Positions 1-8,969 of a stretch of DNA of 64,000 nt are shown here, piece after piece. The stretch lies in assembly GCF_000016385.1 (NCBI RefSeq), contig NC_009376.1, positions 868,001 to 932,000 on the forward strand, written 5' to 3'. The notes beneath the pieces are model-generated. The model saw only the letters and a program-made list of their open reading frames with translations, searched no databases and had not been told where the DNA came from. A program made the position numbers and the translations under genes. Position 1 is the stretch's first letter. Each line of letters opens with the position of its first letter. The DNA is from Pyrobaculum arsenaticum DSM 13514 (GTDB lineage: Archaea > Thermoproteota > Thermoprotei > Thermoproteales > Thermoproteaceae).

Positions 1-426
1 GGTGTCTAGCCCGTTGAAGGCGTTATAGACGCCTATGCAGTTGGGCCCCAGAACTCTCATTCCGTGCTTCTGCGCGGTTTTTACCAGCTCATTCTCTAAA
101 TCTCGGCGCCCAATTTCTGAGAACCCGCCCGAAACTACGATAGCCGCCTTTGCGCCGGCTCTACCAGCGTCGTCTACGACTCTCGGCGTTATTTCTGCAG
201 GAGTGGCAACCACGACGAGCTCCGGCGCCTCGGGCAGGTTAGTGGCAGACTCGTAAAACTGCACCTCTACGCCTCCAACCTCCCCGCGCCTATACTTCGG
301 ATTAACCGCGTAGACGCGGCTTTTAAAAGACTTTAACAGCTGGAGCAGGATCTGCCCCCCTATCGAGTCGGCCTTGGGGGAGGCCCCAACTACGGCTACC
401 GAATTGGGAAATAAAAACTCCCTCAC
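1..426 (-). CDS. Acyl-CoA synthetase (ADP-forming) alpha/CoA-binding domain, 3' part outside window
   Basis: The first 142 codons are visible and the frame runs off the window edge. It opens with a Rossmann-type CoA-binding domain (FPNSVAVVGASPKADSIGG, then YAVNPKY) and reaches VLGPNCIGVYN, motifs typical of the alpha domain of NDP-forming acetyl/acyl-CoA synthetases, which convert acyl-CoA, ADP and phosphate to acid, ATP and CoA. The GTG start at 426 overlaps the TGA of the upstream thioredoxin-fold gene, so the two are probably co-transcribed. Whether the protein is alpha-only or an alpha-beta fusion cannot be seen. A generic CoA-binding protein is the alternative. Confidence 0.8.
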   Translation of the reverse strand, partial: MREFLFPNSVAVVGASPKADSIGGQILLQLLKSFKSRVYAVNPKYRRGEVGGVEVQFYESATNLPEAPELVVVATPAEITPRVVDDAGRAGAKAAIVVSGGFSEIGRRDLENELVKTAQKHGMRVLGPNCIGVYNAFNGLDT

Positions 427-1670
427 CCCTTAAGTGCCTTTGCAATACTAGCTGGGTCGTATCCCACAACGTAGGTGTAGGTCCCGTTGGGGTAGACCAC
501 AACTACCAGCGGCGTCCCCACATTCTGCCCAGCAATGAGAGTAGCTAGTTGCATTCCAGCATTTGCATCTATTGGACAACTACTTTGCGGGAGTATACTA
601 GTGTAGTTTTGGTCTCCGGCTAGGAAGCGGTCGTATACTACCCTCAGCGTTGGGATTACCTCTTGCGGCGTGCTGTTGTAGAGGCATCTCAACCTCTCGT
701 GGGCGGGCAATGCGTCTGGGTGGACTATTAGATCTACCAAGACTAGTCTGTGTCCCTCGAATAGGGTGTAGTTGTATTTAAACAACTGGGCACAGTAGGG
801 GCACTGTAAGTCGAAGAAGACGATTGCGGCTGGCCATTTGCCGTCGTATTTCATGCCTATCTTCTCTGCGACTCTGAGGATGTCAAGGCCGCCGCCGTTT
901 GTCCCGACGACGTCTCTAGAAAGCTCGTTCAGCACATTAGCGACGTCGGCCGGTATTGTCGTGATGTTCCGAAGGGTGTACGTCAAAATGGCGGCTACCT
1001 GCCCGCCGTAGGATAGCTTGACCTTAAATTGGTATATAGTCCCATCTGCGAGTTGTTGTTTCTCATAATCTAGGATGGCCGATAGGCCTTGCATTATCGG
1101 TACCTCGGTGGTGTTTGTGTATACTGTGGCTTGGCCGTAGGGGGTTTGGGCTGTGCCTGACTGCTTCCACTGGCTCGGGGACGTGGGCCCGGGAAGTCCT
1201 TGGATAAGTAGGACCAGCTCGTCGAATGTCTTAGCCGTGGGGAGGGGAGACGTGGACTGCTGGCATTGGCTATTGGAGAGGGTTATGCGCTCGCCCGCCA
1301 CAGTCGTGGTTGTAGTCGAGTTCACGCATATCTGTAGCAATTTGCTGTAGTAGGTGGCTTTCTGGTAGCTGTTTAGCGTCTGCGAGAGGACGTTGATTAT
1401 ACCCGTGTTTTTCACCATGAAGTAGGAGGCTGAGTTGTTGTAGATCTGGGCGTAGACGGTGCCGCTGCTCAAAGGTATGTAGTAAGTTAGTAGCTCCAAG
1501 GCTTGTCCCCCTTCGAGTCGTGCCGTGTATACGTAAAGCTTGCCGGATGTCGTTTGAACAGGCTGTGTGGAGGTCTTATTTGCAGGTGGTTGAGACTGTA
1601 GGAGGTACACGGCTACTCCCACTGCCGCGATTATGGCCAGAACTATGCCGGCTACTACTTTTGGATTCAT
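423..1670 (-). CDS. Membrane-anchored thioredoxin-fold (DsbA/DsbG-like) protein
   Basis: This 415-residue protein has one N-terminal hydrophobic anchor (about residues 5-25), a Thr/Gln-rich linker and a long Ser/Thr-rich, Asn-rich exported region. A C-terminal thioredoxin-like domain follows, with the redox motif FFDLQCPYC (Cys290 and Cys293) and a late GTPLVVVV strand that supplies the usual cis-proline. It probably acts outside the membrane in disulfide exchange. A TATATA box at about 1690-1697 lies about 24 nt before the ATG, so it has its own promoter. Its stop overlaps the start of the acyl-CoA synthetase gene. The role is inferred from fold and topology; the substrate is unknown. Confidence 0.75.
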   Translation of the reverse strand: MNPKVVAGIVLAIIAAVGVAVYLLQSQPPANKTSTQPVQTTSGKLYVYTARLEGGQALELLTYYIPLSSGTVYAQIYNNSASYFMVKNTGIINVLSQTLNSYQKATYYSKLLQICVNSTTTTTVAGERITLSNSQCQQSTSPLPTAKTFDELVLLIQGLPGPTSPSQWKQSGTAQTPYGQATVYTNTTEVPIMQGLSAILDYEKQQLADGTIYQFKVKLSYGGQVAAILTYTLRNITTIPADVANVLNELSRDVVGTNGGGLDILRVAEKIGMKYDGKWPAAIVFFDLQCPYCAQLFKYNYTLFEGHRLVLVDLIVHPDALPAHERLRCLYNSTPQEVIPTLRVVYDRFLAGDQNYTSILPQSSCPIDANAGMQLATLIAGQNVGTPLVVVVYPNGTYTYVVGYDPASIAKALKG

Positions 1671-1700
1671 AGGTGTGCGGGGGTACTAGTATATAAAAAG

Positions 1701-2120
1701 CTATTCTTTTGTAGGAGCCCAGTCTCTGGCCAAGATTTCTAATACCTGCTTCTCACCTATCAGGTCGCGGATGGAAATGACGCCGTAGAGGTTGCCTTCT
1801 TTATCCACGACTACCACGTGCCTCACGTTGTGTTGTCTCATTTTTCTAGCAGCCGCCGTTATGGGGTCGTAGTCGTAGACATATACGAAATTGCGCATTG
1901 TCCCTACCTTGTCCACCGTCGCCGTGAGGGGGGTTTTCTGCGCTATGCCTCTGATTATATCTCTTTCAGAGATGACGCCTATCGGCTTTTTGGGATTCTC
2001 TTTGTCTACAATTACCAGGAGGCCCACGCGATGTTGCGCCATGAGGGCTGCCGCCTCCTCTATAGTTTTATCAGGCGTTATGGCTACGGCGGGTTTTTTC
2101 GCAATTTCTCCGCAGTTCAT
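1701..2120 (-). CDS. CBS-domain pair protein
   Basis: This 139-residue protein consists of two tandem CBS motifs (about residues 5-65 and 70-130), with the characteristic GVISERDIIRGI and YGVISIRDLIGE strand-helix segments. Stand-alone CBS pairs usually bind adenine nucleotides or SAM and act as small regulatory modules. The box A for this gene (run of T then AAATA, 2139-2150) overlaps the last codons of the upstream VWA gene, so it can be transcribed separately from the moxR-VWA pair. No catalytic domain is attached and its partner cannot be read from the sequence. Confidence 0.85.
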   Translation of the reverse strand: MNCGEIAKKPAVAITPDKTIEEAAALMAQHRVGLLVIVDKENPKKPIGVISERDIIRGIAQKTPLTATVDKVGTMRNFVYVYDYDPITAAARKMRQHNVRHVVVVDKEGNLYGVISIRDLIGEKQVLEILARDWAPTKE

Positions 2121-2143
2121 ATTGCAAGTATTTGGATGTTTTT

Positions 2144-3439
2144 TTAAATATTCTTTAGGACTGTTTTCAGCGATTCTGGACTAGCTGTATTTACTTTTAT
2201 TGTTGGAAGATACGACTCAATCACGGAATTGGTGCCGCCCACTAACACTGCCTTTACTTCTCTGAAGGCTGTCTTTGCCATTTTTAGAACTTCTGGGTGG
2301 ATCATGTCGTCTTCGCCGTCTGTAATTATTACCAGCTTGTAGTTGTGTAGGCTTTGTTGTTTTGCGTCTCTGACGGCTGTGTGGACGGCGGCTGTGATGT
2401 CTGTGCCGCCTAGGGGTAGGACGCGGAGTAGCGACCGGATGATGTCTTTCACGTTGGTTATGGGGGGGTAGACCATCTGGTCGAAAAACCTCAATACGGT
2501 CCTCTTGCTCTTCTTCATCACGGCAATAGCCAAGGCGGTTGCCCAGGTTATTTTCTGCGTCATGTCCATGGCTACGCCGTCGTATAGGCTGTAGAACATG
2601 GACCCGGACTTGTCAACCAGTAGGTATACCCTGTCCCTTGTGTCGAGAGCTAAGTCGTAAATGGAAAGCGACTTTGTGGCGAGCTTGTAGCCGAAGAGCT
2701 CCCTGGACTGGAGGTATATTGCCTTGCTTAGGTTCGTAGCTTTTTGTAGATCGCTGTATGTCCTTATCCGCGTCACGCCGGAGATGACCCCACGCCGTTC
2801 TTGTACATCTCCCTGGTCGACCTCTTCTTTGACTGCGGAGAGCATCTCTACTAGGGATTCTAAAATTTTCGCCAGTCTCGCCCTGTAGGGGTCTATGTCT
2901 ATGTCGAACAGAAGCTCTGCAGTCTCCTTGCCCACCTCGTTTCCAAGTGCCTTCGTCATGGATTTCCTCAGCTTTTCTATGTTCCGCACATTGCCCATGT
3001 AGAAGCGGAGGAGGTTGCTTATCTCGTTGCGCAGTTGCTGGTTCTCGCTGAGGTCTCTAAAATCTTGTTTCTGGTCCTCGAAGCCCTCTACGGCGCCTCT
3101 TTCGATCCTAGACAGTAAGCTGTTGTAAGCTCTCAGCAACTTGACAGATGCTGATTTGGATACTTGGTAGTTATAGCGGCTGATCTTAGATATTTCGTGG
3201 TATACGTCCGACGATGTGTAGGTCTTGATAAATACGTGCCACAGAGACTCTTCTTGTTTGTCTGGGCCGTCTTTGAGAATGGGCGTCCTGTAGTGGACGT
3301 AGAACGAGTCTGCAATTATGTCGTTGGATATTTTCGAAAGTTTTATGGGTACTCCAAGTCTCTGGAAGTACTTTACAATTTCGTGTACCCTCAGCCTTGT
3401 GAGCTCGTCGTTGTAGTCTACGTTTAGGAGGGAGCCCAT
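2144..3439 (-). CDS. VWA-domain protein, partner of MoxR ATPase
   Basis: This 431-residue protein has a helical, charged N-terminal half and a C-terminal von Willebrand A domain. The metal-ion-dependent adhesion site begins with DKSGS at residues 276-280 and is followed by a TDGEDD segment. It is encoded directly after a MoxR-type AAA ATPase, with its ATG overlapping the MoxR TAA by one base. MoxR/VWA pairs typically work together as a chaperone that inserts cofactors or remodels protein complexes. The client is not evident here. Confidence 0.85.
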   Translation of the reverse strand: MGSLLNVDYNDELTRLRVHEIVKYFQRLGVPIKLSKISNDIIADSFYVHYRTPILKDGPDKQEESLWHVFIKTYTSSDVYHEISKISRYNYQVSKSASVKLLRAYNSLLSRIERGAVEGFEDQKQDFRDLSENQQLRNEISNLLRFYMGNVRNIEKLRKSMTKALGNEVGKETAELLFDIDIDPYRARLAKILESLVEMLSAVKEEVDQGDVQERRGVISGVTRIRTYSDLQKATNLSKAIYLQSRELFGYKLATKSLSIYDLALDTRDRVYLLVDKSGSMFYSLYDGVAMDMTQKITWATALAIAVMKKSKRTVLRFFDQMVYPPITNVKDIIRSLLRVLPLGGTDITAAVHTAVRDAKQQSLHNYKLVIITDGEDDMIHPEVLKMAKTAFREVKAVLVGGTNSVIESYLPTIKVNTASPESLKTVLKNI

Positions 3440-4545
3440 TATACTTGGCTCTTCAACATGTCTAGGGTTGACCTCACCTCCTCGATTTCTACTTGGAAGA
3501 AGCGGTACATGACGGGGTCTGACACAGCCTTTTCGAATAGCTCGTAGGCCTCTTTTAGCTTCTCCTTGGCGATAGACAAGGCATTGTTGGCGATAAGCGC
3601 CTTTATTTCGCTCAGCAAGTCGTATAGCACGGAGAGGTTTCCAGGCATGTGGGTGGCGAGGAAGGACTCGTACTCCGATAAGTCCTCTCTGTCCTTGACC
3701 AGGTACTTCAACACCTTTAAGGTGCCAGCCCTGATGGTGGCCGAGTCTATCTCAGAGGGCTTTATTCCAACCACGGTGAGGTAAGACACGACGTACAGCG
3801 GCACCTTGACTCTCGTCCTGTTGGATATCACTACGTGGTCTAGATAAGAGGCGACTATGGGCGAGATATGCTTAACCAAGGTGTCCATGTTTTCGTATAT
3901 GTAGTTCTGTATGAGCTCGTTCAGCTTCTTCACCTCGTCCATGGTCATGATGGGCTTCAATGTGTCGAACTCCCTCCTCAGCCTCAGCCCCGTCTTAATC
4001 AAGTCGGCGGTTTCCTCTGGGTTGGCGTACTTGGTGAACACCCTGAGGGGGAAGCGGTCGTAGAGGGCTTGTAGCTCCTCCTCGTCGGGGATCCTGTTGG
4101 TGGCGCCGAACACGGTCCAGGTCTTTACGGGTATGATGTTGCCCCCGTCGTATATGACCCTCTCGTTGAGGATTGTGAGCATCGTGTTCAAAATGGCGCT
4201 GGAGGCGTTAAAGATCTCGTCCAGCAGGGCGAAATCGGCCTCTACGATGGAATTTGTGTAGATCCTCTTGACGTTGCCCTTCAACAGCTCCACCACGTCG
4301 ATTGGGCCGATAACCTCCTCTATCTCGGTGAACTTGGTGAGGAGTCTGTAAAACCACCTGGCCTTCAGTAGCTTGGAGATAGAGGCCACGAGCATCGTCT
4401 TGGCGGTTCCTGGGGGCCCTATCAGGATGAAGTTCTCCCTTGTGAGTATGGAGGTGAGACATGCAGTAATTTCGTCGGAGAACTTGAAGAACATCGACTC
4501 TAGCGTTTTTCTCACTTCCGGCACCTTATGGGTGATGTCTTGCAC
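3439..4545 (-). CDS. MoxR-family AAA+ ATPase
   Basis: This 368-residue AAA+ protein has Walker A GPPGTAKT at residues 43-50, a Walker B ALLDEIFNA, sensor 1 region FGATNR and an arginine-finger-type segment, in the order expected for the MoxR/RavA group. It is the first gene of a two-gene unit with the VWA protein. MoxR ATPases use ATP hydrolysis to remodel or mature partner complexes together with VWA proteins. It is divergent from nurA, and the roughly 130 bp between the two starts holds the nurA TATA box. Confidence 0.9.
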   Translation of the reverse strand: MQDITHKVPEVRKTLESMFFKFSDEITACLTSILTRENFILIGPPGTAKTMLVASISKLLKARWFYRLLTKFTEIEEVIGPIDVVELLKGNVKRIYTNSIVEADFALLDEIFNASSAILNTMLTILNERVIYDGGNIIPVKTWTVFGATNRIPDEEELQALYDRFPLRVFTKYANPEETADLIKTGLRLRREFDTLKPIMTMDEVKKLNELIQNYIYENMDTLVKHISPIVASYLDHVVISNRTRVKVPLYVVSYLTVVGIKPSEIDSATIRAGTLKVLKYLVKDREDLSEYESFLATHMPGNLSVLYDLLSEIKALIANNALSIAKEKLKEAYELFEKAVSDPVMYRFFQVEIEEVRSTLDMLKSQV

Positions 4546-4651
4546 TTGTTGTTTTGCGTGTATTCTAAAAATGTTTTTATGGCGGCCTTGTCCCTCTCCC
4601 AGTTATTTGAAAGTTTCAGCCCCCTCTCCTGAGGTATGCTTATTCCCCAGC

Positions 4652-4658
4652 TATATAA
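4652..4658 (+). promoter_or_regulatory. Box A (TATA) of the nurA-herA-mre11-rad50 operon
   Basis: A TATATAA sequence is centred about 25 nt upstream of an in-frame GTG at 4679. This spacing fits a leaderless archaeal transcript and was used to choose the nurA start. No experimental start-site data are available. Confidence 0.6.
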
Positions 4659-4678
4659 GGACTGTGGATAAAATAGCT

Positions 4679-5971
4679 GTGGACCACTTTTTTGACATGT
4701 TTATAACGCACGCCGAGAGGAAGTTAAAAGCCTATCTTCATAGCCGTTCACAGCATGACTACCCTATCACGAGTTTGGAAGACAGTGTACAGTACAAAAA
4801 GGTTGAGCCATACACCGGCGACAGCTTGCTGGTAGCCGGCGTAGACGGCGGGATCGCTATGTTGAAGTTGGCCAACGGGCACCAGGTAGTGTTAGCGAGA
4901 GCCGCAGCGGTTGGCCCCGGGTTTGTGGAGAGGGAGTTCGAGGCTGACATCGCGAAGGTGGAATCGGCGTCTATGCCGTGGGCGTATCTCGTAATTGTGG
5001 AGTCTCTTGTAGGGATAAAGGCTATAGAGAGGCACAGCGTAGACGTCTTGTTGATGGATGGCTCTCTTTACGCCAAGACAGTCCGACTTGTCCACAACCT
5101 AATACTCGCCAGGGAGTTTCAAAATTTGTACTACATCCCAGAGCTCGCCGCTGCTCTGCACCTTTTGGCGAAGCTTATAGACATGGCCCAGAGGCGTGGG
5201 ACTAAGCTCATCTTCGTTTCGAAGGATCACAGCTTCAAGCTTTTGAAAGAACATGTCATATTTGAGAAGCTGAGCGCAAGGCAGAGGGACCCGATCTATC
5301 AGAGGGGGCTTCAGTGGTACTCAGTCTTGTGGATTAGGAGGTTTAGGAAGGAGTTGCTTGAAATATACAAACAGTTAAGGGGGCACGACTACGAGAGCTC
5401 TAGGTTGCTCGCCATGCTTATTACCCCCTCTATCACAGACTCCGAGCTCTTGGGGCAGTTGTTGCCGCCGGGAAGCTACACTGTGCCTATGTTAGTGGGC
5501 GGGTGCGACGCATACATGAATTACAAGGGCCTTACAACAGTGGACAAGCTTGTGAAGGCGGCTGAGGATAGGCTGGAGGACTCGCTGATATTTAGGCTGA
5601 AAGAGCAGTACAGCCAAGACGTGGTGGGGATGATAAGGGAGGCGCTGGAGGTAATACCCAAGATATACTTCCTCTACGTCAAATTTGGGGGCGACGACAC
5701 CCCTTTGCTGGTGGAAATTCCCGCGGAGGGGACTAAGATGTTCGACGGCGCGGCTGTGAAGGCCTTCTACCCGCCGGCCCGCGTCGGCGATATTGTTGGG
5801 CTACTCGCAACCCAGTACCGCGACCCCATCCACTACAACGCGTGGCTGTGGTACGCCCACGCCGTTGCTTCTTTTAGAGCGAGCCACCTATCTGAGTACG
5901 CCGTCTATCTCAAAAACATGGCGGGCGGGGTGGGGATGGGGAGGAGGCTGAAGCTGGCCTGGGGGGTATGA
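4679..5971 (+). CDS. nurA: NurA 5'-3' nuclease
   Basis: This protein of about 430 residues carries the NurA metal-binding signatures: an early VAGVDGGIAML segment with the catalytic Asp and a second acidic segment VLLMDGSLYA. NurA degrades the 5' strand at DNA ends in complex with the HerA translocase. Starts at GTG 4664, GTG 4679 and ATG 4697 are all in frame. 4679 lies at leaderless distance from the TATA box and is preferred. The open frame extends much further upstream, but that part overlaps moxR antisense and is not NurA-like. The stop overlaps the herA start (ATGA). Confidence 0.9.
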   Translation: MDHFFDMFITHAERKLKAYLHSRSQHDYPITSLEDSVQYKKVEPYTGDSLLVAGVDGGIAMLKLANGHQVVLARAAAVGPGFVEREFEADIAKVESASMPWAYLVIVESLVGIKAIERHSVDVLLMDGSLYAKTVRLVHNLILAREFQNLYYIPELAAALHLLAKLIDMAQRRGTKLIFVSKDHSFKLLKEHVIFEKLSARQRDPIYQRGLQWYSVLWIRRFRKELLEIYKQLRGHDYESSRLLAMLITPSITDSELLGQLLPPGSYTVPMLVGGCDAYMNYKGLTTVDKLVKAAEDRLEDSLIFRLKEQYSQDVVGMIREALEVIPKIYFLYVKFGGDDTPLLVEIPAEGTKMFDGAAVKAFYPPARVGDIVGLLATQYRDPIHYNAWLWYAHAVASFRASHLSEYAVYLKNMAGGVGMGRRLKLAWGV

Positions 5972-7818
5972 GAATAGGCTACGTCGTGGCCACGGCGACG
6001 CCGTTTGAGTTCGTGGCGACGCTGGATCCCGAGAGGCCTGTTAGTCTGTACGACTACGTGGTGGTTGACCACGTGGAGCTCGACAACGCCTCCGGCGAGC
6101 TTGTAAACGTCAGTTTACTGGGCCAGATAGTGAAGCTTTACCGCGACCCCTACTCGGTGAAGAGGGATCTGCCGCTCTACACCGTCATACAGGAGGTCTC
6201 TAGTAATATTTTGGAAGTTCAGATTGCCAAGGTCAAGGTGCTTGGCTATGTGCTAAACGGTGAGTTGAGGCAGCCGAAGCAGCCGCCGAGGATAGGTTCG
6301 CCGGTCTACTTGGCGGAGAACGAACAAATCGCCGAGCTGTTTAAGGTGGAGAACGGGCTGTGTGTCGGCAAGCTTGCAAGCCGCGATGTGGCTGTGTGTC
6401 TAGATATAAACGGTATTAGGAGACACCTTGCGGTAATTGCGGCGACGGGCAGTGGCAAGACTTGGTTTTCGGTGGTGTTGATAGAGGAGTTGCTGAGACG
6501 AGGGGCTAAAATTGTGGTCATAGACCCACACGGCGAATACGTAGCAATAAAAGACTCAATACACCGCCTAGGTCCCTTCACTGCGAGGGTTGTGAAGGTG
6601 TCGAAACACCACGTGGGGGACTTAATGTACAAGATAGGTGTTCTTGACAGTGATCCAGAAGCGTTGGCAAACGCCGCGGGCGTACCGCCTGGCGCTAAGA
6701 AGATAAGATATGCGATCTACCTCGCATGGTCCTATGCGAAGAAGGTTAGGAAAGCCACTGGGGAAAAAGTCGGCTTGGCCTTTATGAAAAGAGTCCTATA
6801 CACAGCCATGAGGGGGGAAAACGCCTTGCAAAAACTTTTCCAGCAGTACAAAGGAATCAACGACGGCGCTCACAAGGCCGAGGGAGATTTTCCCCTAAGC
6901 GATTTAAAGCAACTCGCCGCCAAGGACAGACACGCCATTTTCAGCGCGTTGACGTATTTAAAAAAGCTGTCTAGGCTGGGAGTCTTCTCGTCTAGGTCAA
7001 CCCCTCTCTCGAAGCTTCTGGGCGACATTACGATTATCAACCTGGCAGGGGTAAACGAGGAGGTCCAGGACTACGTGGTGTCGCACTTGGTGAATAGGCT
7101 CTTCCAAGCTAGGGTGAACCACGTCAGGGGGTTAAAGGGGTACCAACTCCCGTGGCCCATAGTCTTGTTCGTAGAGGAGGCTCACAGATTCGCCCCTCCA
7201 AAGGCACTAAGAAAGACGAGGTCTTACGAGGCCTTGTCCCGGGTCGCCTCAGAAGGGCGCAAGTTCGGCGCCTACCTCGTAATTATAAGCCAGAGGCCTA
7301 GCAAGGTCGATCCTGACATAATTAGCCAGTGCCAGAGCCAAGTAATAATGCGGATAGTCAACCCCAAAGACCAAGAGGCGGTTAGAGAGAGTAGCGAACT
7401 GTTGGCGCAGGAGTTTCTAGAAAACCTGCCCGGGCTGGACGTGGGCGAGGCTGTGGTGTTGGGACCCATCGTGAAACTCCCCGTAGTGATAAAGGTGAGG
7501 GACAGGGTGCTTGAATACGGCGGATCTGACATAGATCTCACAACGGCGTGGAAGGTGGATAAGACCGCCGACGTGGCGCAGATGTGGAGGAGGATATTCA
7601 ACAGCCCGCCTCCTCCAAGCGTTATGCTGTCGGCATCTAGAATGAGGCTACTCCACAAAAAGAGGGAGGGGAATAAAATCGTCATTAAGCTCCTCGACGG
7701 GGATAAGGAAGTGGACGTGGTAATCGAGGGCGGCTCCCCCCGCTGTAGTGTCTGCGGCGTCGGCAAGCCGTGTAGCCACGTGTATAAGGCACTTGAAGAG
7801 GCGCTAGAGGTGGTATGA
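5968..7818 (+). CDS. herA: HerA DNA translocase/helicase
   Basis: This 616-residue HerA/FtsK-superfamily ATPase has an N-terminal HAS-barrel region, Walker A AATGSGKTWFS near residue 155, Walker B IVLFVEEAHRF and the downstream SQRPSKVDP segment. HerA forms a hexameric translocase that feeds DNA ends to NurA. The last 30 residues carry an unusual C-x2-C-x5-C-x-H pattern (Cys593, Cys596, Cys602, His604) resembling a small zinc finger. It overlaps nurA upstream and mre11 downstream by ATGA junctions, which indicates translational coupling in one operon. Confidence 0.93.
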   Translation: MRIGYVVATATPFEFVATLDPERPVSLYDYVVVDHVELDNASGELVNVSLLGQIVKLYRDPYSVKRDLPLYTVIQEVSSNILEVQIAKVKVLGYVLNGELRQPKQPPRIGSPVYLAENEQIAELFKVENGLCVGKLASRDVAVCLDINGIRRHLAVIAATGSGKTWFSVVLIEELLRRGAKIVVIDPHGEYVAIKDSIHRLGPFTARVVKVSKHHVGDLMYKIGVLDSDPEALANAAGVPPGAKKIRYAIYLAWSYAKKVRKATGEKVGLAFMKRVLYTAMRGENALQKLFQQYKGINDGAHKAEGDFPLSDLKQLAAKDRHAIFSALTYLKKLSRLGVFSSRSTPLSKLLGDITIINLAGVNEEVQDYVVSHLVNRLFQARVNHVRGLKGYQLPWPIVLFVEEAHRFAPPKALRKTRSYEALSRVASEGRKFGAYLVIISQRPSKVDPDIISQCQSQVIMRIVNPKDQEAVRESSELLAQEFLENLPGLDVGEAVVLGPIVKLPVVIKVRDRVLEYGGSDIDLTTAWKVDKTADVAQMWRRIFNSPPPPSVMLSASRMRLLHKKREGNKIVIKLLDGDKEVDVVIEGGSPRCSVCGVGKPCSHVYKALEEALEVV

Positions 7819-8969
7819 AAATTCTACATATGTCAGATGCCCACTTGGGCAGAGCGCAGTACGGCCTCCCCGAGAGGGAGGAGGATTACTACAAGGCGTT
7901 CCGCGAGGGCCTTATGAGGGGGAAAACGGCAGACGCCGTTTTAATAACCGGCGACGTTTTCGACTCCAGGAGGCCCTCCACCAGGGCTATGCTACGCTTT
8001 GTCGAGGCTGTGGAGGGGGTAATGCTACCCATCTACGTCATTGGAGGGAATCACGACTTCAGCTACGTGAGGTACAGGGCAGAGGCGGAGCAGTGCGGGG
8101 GGAGTTGCGCCGGCGATACGGTGTTGAGACTTCTAGACCGCGTAAAACTTGCAAAGCTCCTCTGCTGGAGCCCCGCCGATCTCGGCGGCTTGGTCCTCTT
8201 CGGCGCCTGCGCTACGCCGAGGGATTACGCGGCGGAGTACCGAAAGCTACTGCAGAAGGCCCCTCCAGGCGCTTTGTTGGCAATTCACCAAGCTGTTGAA
8301 GGCGTGCAGGCGAGGTACCCTGCAGAGGAAGATGACTACACTATGCCTCAGTCAGTCTTCCAAGGGCTTTCCTACATCCATATAGCGGCTGGTCACATAC
8401 ATGACCACTTCGCTAAGCACCCCATTGGCGCCGTGTGGGCCGGGTCAATAGAGGTGTGGGACTCAGGCGAGTTCGAGACCTGGGAATACGCGGGGAGGTT
8501 TAATAAGGTCCAAGAAAGGGCAACTAAGGGCGTAGTCTTGATAGACGCGGCGGGGAGGGGGGTCTCGGTCAAGTCTATACCTCTTCCGGATTCGAGGCCG
8601 TTGTATAGGCTGAGAATCTACGTCAGAGAGGGCAAGGAGCTGGCCGGCGCGGTAGAAGAGGCGGCAAGGCTCTTCGACAAGCCCGGGGCAGTTGTTAGGC
8701 TCGAGATCATGGGCACCGCCGAGGAGGGGGTAAAAACAAGGCAATTGGCAGCAGCGTTTACAAAGGCGCTTTATGTCGACGTAGTGGACCGCACATCAGC
8801 CCCCCAGAGGGCCGTGGCACTGCGCGGATCTGCCTTTGAGGAGCTGTGGCGGTTACTTAGGGAGAAGCTGGGGGAACACGCAGAGGTGGTGATAAAGGCG
8901 ATGGAGCTGGTGAGGGAGGGCGAGAGGGAAGCGGCGTATAGACTAGTGCTTAAGGCGCTGTATGATTAG
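7815..8969 (+). CDS. mre11: Mre11 DNA double-strand-break nuclease
   Basis: This 384-residue calcineurin-like phosphoesterase has the Mre11 metal motifs in order: SDAHLG near residue 7, TGDVFDSRRPS, GGNHDF, AIHQAV and AAGHIHDH. Mre11 is a Mn-dependent 3'-5' exonuclease and endonuclease that acts with Rad50 and, in archaea, with HerA-NurA to make 3' single-stranded tails for RadA. The start overlaps herA by four bases and the end overlaps rad50 by eight, so subunit synthesis is probably coupled. Confidence 0.95.
   Translation: MKILHMSDAHLGRAQYGLPEREEDYYKAFREGLMRGKTADAVLITGDVFDSRRPSTRAMLRFVEAVEGVMLPIYVIGGNHDFSYVRYRAEAEQCGGSCAGDTVLRLLDRVKLAKLLCWSPADLGGLVLFGACATPRDYAAEYRKLLQKAPPGALLAIHQAVEGVQARYPAEEDDYTMPQSVFQGLSYIHIAAGHIHDHFAKHPIGAVWAGSIEVWDSGEFETWEYAGRFNKVQERATKGVVLIDAAGRGVSVKSIPLPDSRPLYRLRIYVREGKELAGAVEEAARLFDKPGAVVRLEIMGTAEEGVKTRQLAAAFTKALYVDVVDRTSAPQRAVALRGSAFEELWRLLREKLGEHAEVVIKAMELVREGEREAAYRLVLKALYD

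Noticed and set aside
4373..4678. N-terminal extension of NurA by about 100 codons
   Set aside because: It runs antisense through moxR, contains the TATA box of the operon and has no NurA-like sequence; the start at 4679 fits promoter spacing.
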